Origin: Saccharum officinarum
Taxonomy: Eukaryota; Streptophyta; Magnoliopsida; Poales; Poaceae
Assembly (NCBI GenBank): GCA_020631735.1
Contig: CM036221.1
Span: 17,031,381-17,095,380 of the forward strand
Reading direction: 5' to 3'
DNA: 64,000 nt
Positions 9,441-20,287 of this stretch are shown here, one piece after another. The notes beneath the pieces are model-generated. The model was not told the origin of the DNA. It saw only the letters and a program-made list of their open reading frames with translations, and searched no databases. Position 1 is the first letter of the stretch. The number at the start of each line of letters is the position of its first letter. Position numbers and translations under genes: made by a program.

Positions 9441-10971
9441 TAGTTACAGCAGTGTCAGCATACATGCATCGACTTGTCGACGATGCATCATGGTGCCCAC
9501 TCACCTTAGCCGAGCCCTCCCAACGTACCACGACCACCTCGCTGATGCCAGGATGATTTTTTGTACATGCGGTTACTAAGAACCTTTTATCTCATTTTTT
9601 ATTATAATGTTACGATTAGGTTTTACCGGGTGCTCCCGCGTACATTCGATGACTATAAGGACATGATGACTAAAAGCCACCCTACCCATCAAGCAAATGG
9701 ACATGATGACTATAAGGTTGTTCGATGAAGAAATGCCTATCCTCCTTTACATCATATTATCACATGAAAATGCCCTAGTTATAACTATATATTATGAAAA
9801 TCTTGTTGATATGCTTAAAGTGAATTATGACCAAGTAAAAAAAAGAAAAAGGTTGAAGGAATTGAAGAGAAAATACAGACCTCTTCATTGTGAGAAGCTA
9901 AAGACCGCTTATGTGAATTGAAAAAATCATGAATATCTTGAAAAATCTCACAATAATCTCCCTGTACATGAAACCAATAAAGTCAGTGCGGGTATTACTT
10001 AGGATTACTTGATAGTTCATCAAGTGCACCTAGTTTATCTAACACTTCTTTCAAAACAAGTAATGATTTATATATGCATGAGTGACAGGGTTTTTTAGTA
10101 ACACGTCACTTATAGTTGAGAATAATATTTTTCACAAAATGTTTTGATGGTGTGGGTCAATATTAGGCAATGCTTGGCTTAGAATTATTTCATTTGAGGA
10201 TCAAGTTTGAACACAAAATCCTTACATTTGTGGATCGTACATAGTGTGAATACTTAGAAAAATAATAGGTTAGTTGTTATTGCTTCCTAATGAACATATA
10301 CCAGTTCCTTTATGTGGCATGCAAGCCATTGTTGTAGCCAACTTGGGCTTTCTACTTATGTCCAGAAAATTAAAGTTGAGGCCCAAAATCATTTCACAAG
10401 ATGTGTGCCATTACATTCCAATCAACCTACTGTTCATCATAAGGAAAAGCCCAATAGCCCACTAAAGGACAATCACCATCCCGCACTGCATATATACCAT
10501 AGCATCACTCCCCGACACCCTCCCCCACCTATACATCCACTGCCGCCACCACCCCCATAACTCTACTCTTTGACGCCACATCCTTACAACTTTCTAAGGT
10601 CCGTTGTGTCATCTCCTCCATTAGTGCTTAGCAATAGTGGTCCAAGATGATGAATGATAAGGTTAGGTGTCTGCTCATCCCCATTTGTTTCTATTTTCTC
10701 GCTTTTCTAGTCCTTCTGGCCTCGTACAACAAGTTCAAAATGGAATAGATCTAGGTTTGACGAATCTGATCAATGGATCGATTCAGATCTAGATTCTATT
10801 AATTTTCTTTCCTAATCTAAAAGGTGTGTTGCGATCCGACAAGGGGACCAGGGGTGGAGGCCTAAGGCTGTGCAAGTGGTATTGGTGTTTGGCTGGTTGA
10901 CGAGGCTTAGGGGCCTCGTTGCCCCCAATATATGTTGTAGAGTAGAACGATAGGTAGAGGAAGAGAAATAG
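9441..10971. other. Transposon-like sequence without a recognised gene
   Basis: A 74-codon frame at 9697-9921 (Lys/Arg-rich C-terminus) has no recognisable domain. Its phrase AAAGTGAATTATGACCAAGTA with AGGTTGAAGGAATTG recurs at 23371-23419 inside another unit, so it belongs to the mosaic and is not a host gene. The rest (9930-10970) shows nothing I can name. Confidence 0.4.
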
Positions 10972-11433
10972 GAGGGAACTTAATTCATTACTTAATTCCC
11001 GTGGTAGATTGTGAGGTGGTTTACATAGGTATCAAGCCAACAATTCTCCAAGATTTTCCTCAATCTAACAAATCAATCGGTTATGCTGATCTCTTTCCTT
11101 TTCAACTACGAATGGCCGACCATGTCAGTTTCTTGTTCCTGCAACTATAGGAGTGGCCCCACATAACATATATCCCCTCCCCTTCCATAAGTAGCATTAG
11201 TGTCAGTGATCCACACCAGTTGTCTCATGTTGCTTTCCTGCTTCCACCTGAGATCAAGGAGCCTATCCCGGACCTGAATGCTGCTGCAGATATGGATGTG
11301 ATGGCAATATCCCCTGACAAGTTCATTCCACGCAAGAGGAGGGCTGTCATGGTCAAGGAATAGGTTGATGACATATTCCTAAGGAGGAGCAAGAGGACTG
11401 CCCTCAAGCTTCATGGTTTCAAAAAAGTGTCAA
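10972..11433 (+). repeat. Repeat block with a Lys/Arg-rich coding remnant
   Basis: GAGGGAACTTAATTC to AGTGTCAATACAC recurs, with an internal deletion, at 24630-24985. Read from about 11233 it encodes PEIKEPIPDLNAAADMDVM, then FIPRKRRAVMVKE, a stop, and FLRRSKRTALKLHGF. The basic RRSKR-GF ending resembles the tail of certain plant retroelement-derived proteins, but I do not recognise the family. It forms the leading edge of the HD-ZIP units: the ACTGCCCTCAAGCTTCATGG phrase also precedes the CA-rich block of later units. Confidence 0.55.
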
Positions 11434-12230
11434 TACACTCACACACATGTGTACACAACACACACAGAACATTGCACACACACATCCCACACATGCGCAC
11501 ACACGTACTAATGCAGAGGGCTCACACCAATGGCAAGGGGCGGTGCAGTATGACCGGTGAAGGGGATGGCGGGGCGAGGCCAGCCGGGGCACGCGCTGGA
11601 TGAGGACAACTACGGCGGGGCCAGTGAGTACAAGTACCATAGACCGGTAGCGCATTATGAACGGCAAGGTAGTTCTTGCGCGGACAGGCCAGGCCATCGG
11701 CGGAGATCTCGTTGGACGACAGACTTGTAGACGGGTAACTGGCTGTGCAGGGCGCAGCGCGCTGATGGAGGCGTGGAGTAGGCGCGAGCCAGGCAGGAGA
11801 TGAGGCGGGGGTGTTGGAGATCAGCATGGCACACACGCGCGTGGGGCTAGGGACGACAGCATTGTGGCCGCACGCACGGTCGGCACAAGGGGCCGCAGCA
11901 TGACGGGGCGAGGCCGGCTGGGCGCGGGGACGATGATAGACGGTCTGGGGGACGGCGAAGAGGCGCGGCGCGGTGCGGTGGCTCGGGTGGAGATTGTAGA
12001 TTGAGTGATGGAGGGGAGGAAGAAGACAAGACAATATATAAACATCGGAGACCTTTAGTCCCAGGTGGAGCCACGACCGGGGACTAAAGCACGCCTTTAG
12101 TCCCGGTTGGAACCACCACTTGAGACTAGAGATCTTTAGTCCTAGGTTCTTTATATATATCTTGTATTGTGCACTGTAGTGCTTGAGTGCTCGGCTCTTT
12201 ATATCTATCTTGTTGTGTAGTGCATACCAA

Positions 12231-12642
12231 CAGAATGACCACCCAGATGAGTCGACACGGTGTGCGCTCGGCGCAAAGATCAGCCTGAAGGCCAGGCATG
12301 CACAGTAGTGGTTCCAAAACCAGCACTCCCAGATGCAAGTCACAGTCACACACATCTTGTTTTCATTCCATGCATGCATGATCAAATGTCCAGCTAGTGA
12401 TGCAAAGAGCCAAAGAACCGACAGTTATCGTTTCTTTTTAAATTCTTGCAGGCGAAGGCCGTGGTGCAGAACAGCAAGGTGGCTCAGTGGGAGAACGCTG
12501 CAAAGATGGTGGAGAATGTGCCGCACCGCTAGGCCCTACTGAAAAGTCCTACTTTACGTGCGGTGGCGCAACAGTGCCCGCCGAGCTACCGGACGAGAAC
12601 CAGCACCTGCTGATGGAGAGCGGGAGGCTCAGGGGCGAGTAT
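12231..12642 (+). pseudogene. HD-ZIP class IV fragment, unit 1
   Basis: Exon A (12231-12338) reads HPDESTRCALGAKISLK, then WFQNQ(H)SQMQ after an in-frame stop replacing the Tyr of QYWFQN. That is helix 2/3 of a homeodomain with the DNA-contacting WFQN core. A short intron runs from GTCACA to TTGCAG (12339-12451). Exon B (12452-12642) encodes the start of the leucine zipper (AKAVVQNSKVAQ) and the CxxCGG element that interrupts HD-ZIP IV zippers, but is frameshifted midway. The START domain and homeodomain N-terminus are absent. The preserved intron shows capture at DNA level. Confidence 0.8.
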
Positions 12643-13433
12643 AGACAACACACACATAACATTGCACACACACATTCCACACTCGTGCACACACACACAC
12701 ATACAGATGTACAGGACTTGCATCGATGGCAAGGGGTGGTGTTGTACGATCAGTGAAGGGGATGGCGGGGCGAGGCCGGTTGGGGGCACGCTGAACGAGG
12801 ACAATGATGACGGGGCCGGTGAGTACGAGTACAATAGGATGGCAGCACATTATGAATGACAAGGCAGCGCGCGCAGACAGGCTAGGCCAATGGTGGAGAT
12901 CTCATCGGACGGAGGACTTGGAGAGAGGTAGTTAGCTGCGCTGGGCGCCGCGCGCGGATGGAGGCGTGGAGTAGGCGCATGCCATGCCAGAGATGAGGCG
13001 CGGGTGCCGGAGATTAGTGTGGCATGTACGTGTGTTGCTGGGGATGATAGCGTTGTGGCCACACGCACGATCGGGGCAAGGGGCCACGACGTGGATGGCC
13101 GCGACGTGATGAGGTGAAGCCGACTAGGCATGGGGACGATGATGGACAGAGTGGGGGGCAGCAAAGAGGAGTGGCGTGATGGCTTGGGCAAAGAAAGTAG
13201 ATCGAGTGATGGAGGGGAGGAAGAAGACGGGACAGTATATAAATGACTGGGACCTTTAGTCCCTGGTGGAGCTATGACCTAGAAATAAATGACACATTTA
13301 GTGCCGTTTGGAACCACCACTCGGGACTAGAGATCTTTAGTACCGGGCTCTTTATATCTATCTTGTGTTGTGCATTGGAGTGCTTGAGTGCTTGGCTTTT
13401 TGTATCTATCTCGTGGTGTGCAGTGCATACCAA

Positions 13434-13872
13434 CAGAATGACCACATAGATGAGCCGACACAACGTGCGCTCGGCGCAAAGATCTGCTCAAGGCCAGGTA
13501 GGCACAGTACTGGTTCCAAAACCAGCGCTCCTAGATGCAGGTCACAGTCACGCATATCTTTTTTTTTTGTTCCATGCATGCACATCTTTCTTTTCGTTCC
13601 ATGCATGCATGATCAAATGTACAACTAGTGGTGCAAAGAGCCAAAGAATCAACAGTTACCATTTCTTTTAAAATTCCTGTAGGCGAAGGCCATGGTGAAG
13701 AACAACAAGGCAGCTCAGCGAGAGAACGCTGCACTAATGGCCCAAAACGTGTTGCTCCACCAGGCCATACTGAAAAAGTCCTGCTTCATGTGCGATGGTG
13801 CACAGTGCCCGCCGAGCTGCCGGCCGAGAACCGGCGCTTGCTGATGGAGAACGGGAGGCTCAGCTCGAGTAC
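13434..13872 (+). pseudogene. HD-ZIP class IV fragment, unit 2
   Basis: Exon A (13434-13540) carries the homeodomain recognition helix with WFQNQRS. Near 13481 AGATCTGCTCAAGG breaks the usual KISLEAR segment. The intron ends CTGTAG at 13682. Exon B (13683-13872) keeps AKAMVKNNKAAQRENAA and the ILKKSCFMC segment, where the first Gly after the CxxC differs from the siblings. It ends at GAGTAC where the next CA-rich tract begins. Same fragment boundaries as unit 1. Confidence 0.78.
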
Positions 13873-14674
13873 ACACAACACACACATGACACACACAGAA
13901 CTTTGCACACACACATTCCACACTCGCGCGCGCACACAGTATAGATGTAGAGGACTCACACCGACTGCAAGGTGTTGTGCAGTACGACCGGTGAAGGGGA
14001 CGATGGGGCGAGGCCAGCCCTGAGCACGTGCCGGACAAGGACGACGATGACGGGCCAGTGATTAGGAGTACCATAGGCTGGCAGCGCATTACGAATGACA
14101 AGGTGGTGCGCACGTGGACAGGCCAGGCCAACGGTGGAGATCTTGTCAGACGGCGGACTTGGAGACAGGTAGCTGGCCACGCTGGGCGCCGCGCGCGGAT
14201 GCAGGAATTGACTAGGCGTGAGCCAGGTCGGAGATGAGGCAGGGGTGCCGGAGATTGGCATGGCACACGCGTGTGTTGCCGGGGACAACAGCGTTGTGGC
14301 CACATGCACGGTCTGGGTAGGGGGCCGCTGCATGGACGGCCACGACACGACGAGGTGAAGCTGGATAGGCGAAAGGACGATGATGTACGGCGTGGCGGAC
14401 AGCAAAGAGGTGTGGCGCGATGTGATGGCTCAGAGAATGTAGATCAAGTGATGGAGGGGAGGAAGAAGACGAGATGGTATATAAACGCAGGGGACCTTTA
14501 GTCCTAGGTGGAGCCACAACCGGGGACTAAGGACACCTTTAGTCCTGATTGGAACCACCACTCGGGACTAGAGATCTTTAGTCCTGGGCTCTTTATATCT
14601 GCTTGTGCTGTGCATTTGTAGTGCTTGAGTGATCGGCTCTTTATATCTGTCTTGTGCTATGCAGTGCATATCAA

Positions 14675-15084
14675 CAGAATGACCACCCAGATGAGCCGAC
14701 ACGGCGTGCACTCGGCACAAAGATCAGCCTGGAGGCTAGGCAGGTGCAGTAGTGGTTCCAAAACCAACACTCCCAGATGCAGGTCACAGAGTCACACACA
14801 TCTTGTTTTCGTTCCATGCATGCATGATCAAATGTAGCTTGGTGCAAAGAGCCAAAGAACCGACAGTTACCATTTCTTTTTAAATTCTTGCAGGTGAAGG
14901 CCGTGGTGTAGAATAGCGAGGCGGCTTAGCAGGAGAATGCTGTACTCATGGCCGAGAACGTACCGCTCCGCCTGGCCATACTGAAAAAGTCCTGCTTCAC
15001 ATGCGGTGGCGCGACGGTGCCCACCGAGCTACCGGATGAGAATCAGCGCCTGCTGATGGAGAACGGGAGGCTCAGGAGTGAGTA
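14675..15084 (+). pseudogene. HD-ZIP class IV fragment, unit 3
   Basis: Exon A (14675-14782) reads HPDEPTRRALGTKISLEAR, then QV-Q, a stop in place of Tyr (TAC to TAG), and WFQNQHSQMQ. The intron runs GTCACA to TTGCAG. Exon B (14894-15084) encodes VKAVV, a stop, then zipper residues, ILKKSCFTCGGATVP and LLMENGRLR. At least three stops make it non-coding as it stands. Confidence 0.8.
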
Positions 15085-15870
15085 TAGACAACACACACAT
15101 CACACGCACAGAACATTGCATACACACATTCCACACTTGTGCACACACACACATACAGATGTAGAGGACTCACACCGATGGCAAGGGACGGCGCAGTACG
15201 ACCGGTGAAGGGGACGGAGGGCAAGACCGGCCTCGGGCATGCTTTGGACGAGGGCGACAATGACGGGGCCGATGAGTACAAGTACCATAGGCTGGCAACG
15301 CATTATGAACCACAAGGCGGTGCGCGCTCGGACAGGCCAGGCCAATAGCGGAGATCTCGTCGGACGGCGGACTTGGAGAAATGTAGCTGGCCGCGCTGGG
15401 CACCGCGCACGGATGGAGGCGTTGAGTAGGTGCGAGCCAGGCCAGAGATTTGGCGGGGGTGCCAGAGATTGGCGTGGCACGTGCGTGTGTTGCCGTACAC
15501 GGTCGGGGCAGGGGGCAGCGGCGTGGATGGGCACGACGTGTCGAGGCGAAGCCGGCTTGGCACGGGGACGATGATGGACGGTGTGGGGGACAACGATGAG
15601 GCATGGCATGGCACGATGGCTCAGGCAGAGAAAGTAGATCGAGTAACCGAGGGGAGGATGAAGATGAGACGGTATATAAATGCCTAGGACCTTTAGTCCC
15701 TGGTGGGGCTAGGGCCAGGAAATAAAGGACAACTTTAGTCCCCATTGGAATCACCACTCAAGACTAGAGATCTTTAGTCCCGGGTTTTTTATATCTATCT
15801 TGTGTTGTGCATTGCAGTGCTTGAGTGCTCGGCTCTTTATATCTGTCTTGTGCTATGCAGTGCATACCAA

Positions 15871-16284
15871 CAGAATGACCACCTAGATGAGCCGACATGG
15901 CGTGCGCTCGGCGCAAAGATCGGCCTGGAGGCTATGTAGGCGCAATACTGGTTCAAAAACCAGCGCTCCCAAATGCAGGTCACAGTCACACACATCTTGT
16001 TTTCGTTCCATGCATGCATGATCAATTGTACAGCTAGTGGTGCAAAGAGCCAAAGAATGGACAGTTACAGTTTCTTTTTTAAATTCCTGCGGGCGAAGGC
16101 CATGGTGCAGAACAACAAGGCGGCTCAGCGGGAGAACGCTGCACTAACAGCTGAGAACATGTCGCTCCTCCAGGCCATACTGAAAAAGTCTTGCTTCACG
16201 TGTGGCGATACGACAGTGCCCGCCGAGCTGCCGGCCAGGAGCCGACGCCTGCTGATGGAGAACGGGAGGCTCAAGGGCGAGTAC
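15871..16284 (+). pseudogene. HD-ZIP class IV fragment, unit 4
   Basis: Exon A (15871-15978) has HLDEPTWRALGAKIGLEAM, a stop, and QYWFKNQRSQMQ, so the invariant homeodomain Gln before Asn is changed to Lys. The intron acceptor is mutated (CTGCGG instead of CTGCAG at 16092). Exon B (16093-16284) has a long open stretch AKAMVQNNKAAQRENAALTA, then AILKKSCFTCGDTTVPAELP and LLMENGRLKGEY. This is the best preserved zipper among the five tandem units, but it is followed directly by the CA-rich tract of the next unit. Confidence 0.8.
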
Positions 16285-16846
16285 ACACATCACACACACA
16301 CAGAACATTGCACACACACATTCCACACTCGCGCACCCACACACGTACAGATGTAGAGAACTCACACCGATGGCTAGGGGCGGTGCAGTACGACCGGTGA
16401 AGGGGACAGCGGCGCGAGGCAAGCCGGGGGCACGCGCTGGACGAGGACGATGGCGACAGGGCCGGTGAGTACGAGTACCATAGGCTGGCGGCGCATTATG
16501 AACGACAAGGCAGTGTGCGCGCGGACAGGCCAGGCCAACTGCGGAGATCTCGTCTGATGGCCGACTTGGAGACAAGCAGCTGGCCGCGCTGGGCGCCGCA
16601 CGCGGATGGAGGCGCGGAGTAGGAGCCAGCCAGGACACAGATGAGGCGGGGGTGCCGGAGATCGGCGTGGCACGCGTGCATGTTGCCAGGGACGACAGCG
16701 TTGTGGCCACACGCACGGTCAGGGCAGGGGGGCCGCGGCGTGGACGACCACGAGGTGACAAGGTGAAGCCGGCTAGGCGCGGGGACGATGATGGACAGCG
16801 TGGGAGACATTGAAGAGGCATGGCGTGGCGCGATGGCTCGAGCAGA

Positions 16847-17117
16847 CACTACAAGAAACCTTTCATCTTTTGACACATTTTCATCCATTTATATTGTCAC
16901 AAGTTGAGTGTCTATAATGACAACTTATGACATTTACGCAGTGGTTTTATGACATCAAAAACAGTTATGACATCAGCTTAATGTCATAACTGATGTCATA
17001 ACTATTTTTGATGTCATAATACCACTGCGTAAACGTCACAAGTTGTCATTATAGACACTCAACTTGTGACATTATAAATGGATGAAAATGTCAAATGATG
17101 AAAAGTTTCTTGTAGTG
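16847..17117. mobile_element. Foldback CACTA-type MITE with AGA target duplication
   Basis: It begins CACTACAAGAAACCTTTCATC and ends with the complement, ATGAAAAGTTTCTTGTAGTG, flanked by AGA on both sides (16844-16846 and 17118-17120), the 3 bp duplication of CACTA elements. The two halves are nearly perfect inverted repeats around position 16982, so it would fold into one long hairpin. Sibling units have GGCAGAGAAAGTAGATCGAG uninterrupted, which is the empty site. Confidence 0.92.
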
Positions 17118-17360
17118 AGAGAAAGTAGATCGAGTGATGGAGGGGAGGAAGAAGACGAGACAATATATAAATGCCGAGAGCCTTTAGTCCCGGTGGAGCC
17201 ACGACCGGGGACTAAAAGACATCTTTAGTCCCAATTGGAACCACCACTTGGGACTAGAGATCTTTAGTCCCGGGCTCTTTATATCTGTCCTGTGCTGTGC
17301 ATTGTAGTGGTTGAGTGCTCGCCTCTTTATATATGTCTTGTGCTATGCAGTGCATACCAA

Positions 17361-17875
17361 CAGAATGACCACCTACACGGCGTGCGCTCGGCGCAAAGAT
17401 CGGCCTAGAGGCTATGCAGGCGCAATACTGGTTCCAAAACCAGCGCTTCCAAATGCAGGTCACAGTCACACACATCTTGTTTTCGTTCCATGCATGCATG
17501 ATCAATTGTACAGCTAGTGGTGCAAAGAGCCAAAGAATCGACTGTTATAGTTTCTTTTTTAAATTCCTGCAGGCGAAGACTATGGTGCAAAACAGCAAGG
17601 TGGCTCAGCGGGAGAATGCTGCACTGATGGCCGAGAACGGCCAGGCCATACTGAAAAAGTCCTGCTTCACGTGTGGCGGCGCGACGGTGCCCACCGTGCT
17701 GCCCACCGGGGACCGGCGCCTGCTGATGGAGACCTTTAGCTCAGGGGTGAGTACATTCACGCCACCGCCCTGCTCAACCAGATCTTGCTCTCGGTGCCCC
17801 CAGCCGAGCGCTCACCAGTCGTTGCCTGCGTCGGCGAGGGGCCAGCAGGGCCAACCGCGCCGGTCGTCTCCGCAG
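17361..17875 (+). pseudogene. HD-ZIP class IV fragment, unit 5 (longest zipper exon of the array)
   Basis: Exon A (17361-17458) has lost about 10 bp (ACCTACACGG in place of ACCCAGATGAGCCGACACGG) but keeps AQYWFQNQRFQMQ. The intron has normal ends (GTCACA to CTGCAG). Exon B starts at 17573 and carries AKTMVQNSKVAQRENAALMA, a deletion removing part of the zipper, then AILKKSCFTCGGATVP. It continues past the point where units 1-4 stop, into ALLNQILLSVPPAERSPVV, and ends at a plausible donor CGCAG|GTACCT. The end of the array therefore retains sequence of the donor gene that the internal units lack. Confidence 0.8.
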
Positions 17876-18510
17876 GTACCTCTATTAGTTAGATTTAAGT
17901 GGACTTAACCGAACCTCGTTCAACTAAATTTCAAGGTATGTCATAATTGTTACGTGCAGTAAATGATTAATCCTATACAGGTAAGTGAGTGGAGATTGAC
18001 AGCAAATAAAATGGATGACTATTTTGTACCTGTTGTTAGATTAAAAATATAGAATACAACACCCCTCCTCGCTACTGACTTCCATCCTACACGACGTTCG
18101 TTGAGTGGAAGTCTCCCAAGTCCCTACTGACCACCCACCCTCCGCTGTGCGGGCGCCACCCATTGAGGAAACAGAGAGAGGACATGACGAGGGGCAGTGG
18201 CTCACTGTCTGGCGTCTGCTATCCGCTGGGAGCTAGAAAGATATCAATAGATAGGGAGAACGAGATGGACGGAAGGATCTCACCATTATCCGGGCTCCTC
18301 CATGCGGACAGTGATGCCACGGTGGCCCTCAATGTGAATTGGGCCGCATCTATGCCGTCTAGGCTTGCCACCCCCTTCCACTCCTGGACCCGCCATTGTA
18401 TCCACGACACCCTCACCTAAGCAAGCCGCTGCATTCACATCGCCCTAGAGAGAGAAGATGAGAGGCGTTGTGTGGGAAGAGATGAAGAAAGGCAGGTGGA
18501 GATGGAGAGT

Positions 18511-18554
<44 letters not shown>

Positions 18555-18788
18555 CGTGGTGGGAAAGGCAGCTAGAGATTGAAGAGATGAAGGAGGTGTG
18601 ACGGGAGAGAAGCACCATGAGATTTGTGAGGGTAGGCTTAAGGTTTCCTAAATGGGTCAGGTTTTGTTTCTAGACCCCAACATTTGATTTTTATGGAAAA
18701 TGCTAAAAAAAAGCGTAGGATGTGAGGCTGCAGCCCACACAACCCGCCCACTACCCGCACACCCCACCCCGCACCCGCACACCTCTCC

Positions 18789-18826
<38 letters not shown>

Positions 18827-18892
18827 GCTCTCCGATGAGCACCTCACCGGCAAGCACCTCCCCACGCCCCGCGCACCACCGCCTCCTCGCGC
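17876..18892. other. Mosaic spacer, related to 8205-8839, with microsatellites
   Basis: Positions 17887-18650 repeat the block at 8205. Positions 18508-18555 are a (TG)n(AG)n microsatellite and 18795-18826 a (CT)n tract. From about 18687 (TTTTTATGGAAAATG) the sequence becomes the 5' flank of the acidic gene copy and matches 33832 onward. I see no open gene in this stretch. Confidence 0.6.
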
Positions 18893-20287
18893 ATGGCCAT
18901 GGCGGATGCAGTTGCGGCAGCGGCGGCAGATCTGGCGAATCCAGCAGCAGTGGCGGCACATCCGGCGCCAGTGGCGGCTGAAAATCCGGTGAATCCAGTG
19001 GCGGCGGCGACGCCGGACCAGTGCCAGGTAGGCCTCCTCCTCTCTCTTCTCTCCTCTCTTCTCCTCCTGGATCTACTTTCTAGGGTTCTGTAGAACTCTT
19101 CCCTTATCTTCCCCAACTCTGGTGGGCTATAGAATTGTCGGCCGGGGGGAGGTAGGTAGGCCAGGCGGTGGGGATGGTCGATGGGCCGTTTAGGGGAGCT
19201 AGCGGCTGCGGGGGCGATCAAGCTAGGGGGCGGGGAGCTCCGGCCATGGCGGCGACGGCGACGGAGGGAGGGGAACAAGTTGGCGCCGCTGGCGAGCTAG
19301 GGTTTCGCTGGAGCTCCGTGGCTACGGCCGTGGTCGTGGAGCTCTGGTGAAACCCAAGCTCGCCACGGCGAGGGTGGCGGCGACGAGGGTGAGGGCGCCA
19401 GAGTCAGGGAAGAAGAGTGTGTGTGTGTGTTTTTTTTGCCACTAAAAACTGCTATGCAGAGGTGTGTGCGCCGTACTTGCAAATCGTGCACGTGCACGTT
19501 GTAGCAGTGCCCTTGTTTTCTACGCTGAAAGTCAAAGCTAACTTAGAAACCTGTTGTGCAAAATTATGCTATCATGAATCATTCTTTTGAAATGTTTCTT
19601 TCCTTGTTTGGTTACTATTAGTTTGTGCACAAAAATGTACATCTACCACTAGAACAACATTCTGTAGACATGGTAGTTCATAAAAAACATTTGCATAATT
19701 AATGTTGTTCTAGAAGAGGGACTATCTTCACAAATATGTCACAATAATAACGTTAGTTGGTTCATGATCAGGAAACCATTCCCATGTCCGCCAACGAACC
19801 ATGATGGCATCCAAGTCTCTGGACACAAGCCATGGCACGCAAGAGGCTGCAACTGGTAGTCAACCAGGTATCCAGAGCCCCATCAAGCAGGAGAGCCCTG
19901 CAACAGATATCAACGTTGAGGAAGAGATGTATGTAGTGGAAGTGTCCGATGATGACGATTCATCCGACGAGGTTCTGAATAAGCTGAGAACAAAAGAAGC
20001 AAGAGCCAGTTACTTGTGGGGTGCATACAAGAAGTAGTAGGGTGTGCACACTGTGGGTGCCGTGCCAGTGAAGCATGAGTACACAGTGATGAAATACAAA
20101 ATGAAGCGTCAGGACGATGAGCCGGCTTTAAAGAAGTGAAGTGCGAGCAGGCTGCCCTGGTGGAACTGGAAATGAAGTCTGGGGACGATGCGCCGCTGAA
20201 GGAGGAAACGAAGTATCAAGAGGATGTGCTTGTGGAAAATGAGATCAAGTGTGGGGAGGGTGCGGCGGCGAAAGAAGAACTGGAGTG
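18893..20287 (+). pseudogene. Acidic Lys/Glu-rich gene, copy A (two exons, broken)
   Basis: Exon 1 (18893-19027) starts ATGGCCATGG and encodes an Ala/Pro-rich 45-residue leader ending CQ at a donor CAG|GTAGGC. The intron is about 744 bp. Exon 2 begins at 19772 after TGATCAG and is soon broken (GAACCATGA) relative to copy B. It then encodes ASKSLDTSHGTQEAAT, QSPIKQESPATDIN and VVEVSDDDDSSDEVLNKLR (acidic), followed by a second frameshift near 20025 (YLWGAYKK, stop). The Lys/Glu-rich tail lies in other frames up to the stop at 20287. The family is unknown to me. The acidic SD(D)SS stretch and charged tail suggest a nuclear or chromatin-type protein, which is a guess. It sits between HD-ZIP units inside the CACTA-derived mosaic and retains its intron, so it too was captured as DNA. 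Confidence 0.6.

Larger units (their letters stand above)
11434..17875 (+). repeat. Tandem array of five ~1.2 kb units with HD-ZIP IV fragments
   Basis: Each unit has the same order: a CA-rich tract (ACACACA), a GC-rich block of about 550 bp, a TATATAAA(C/T)G(C) box, paired TTTAGTCCCGG / GGGACTAAAG motifs typical of CACTA subterminal repeats, a homeodomain exon, a short intron, and a leucine zipper exon. Anchored on the homeodomain exon start, the units begin at about 12231, 13434, 14675, 15871 and 17361. The spacings are 1203, 1241, 1196 and 1490 bp, and the last falls to 1219 once the 271 bp MITE at 16847 is removed. The units differ by scattered substitutions, including different stop codons, so the amplification is not recent throughout. 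Confidence 0.85.

Noticed and set aside
11522..12385. 287-codon minus-strand open frame (and similar 150-225-codon frames in each unit)
   Set aside because: They are Pro/Arg/Ser-rich frames on the reverse of the GC-rich block and overlap the HD-ZIP fragment. They recur with different breaks in every unit and have no recognisable domain, so they are composition artefacts.
11434..16350. Regularly spaced repeats considered as a CRISPR-like or satellite array
   Set aside because: The 1.2 kb units contain exons, introns and CACTA motifs. The genome is a plant nuclear genome and there are no short repeat/spacer units.
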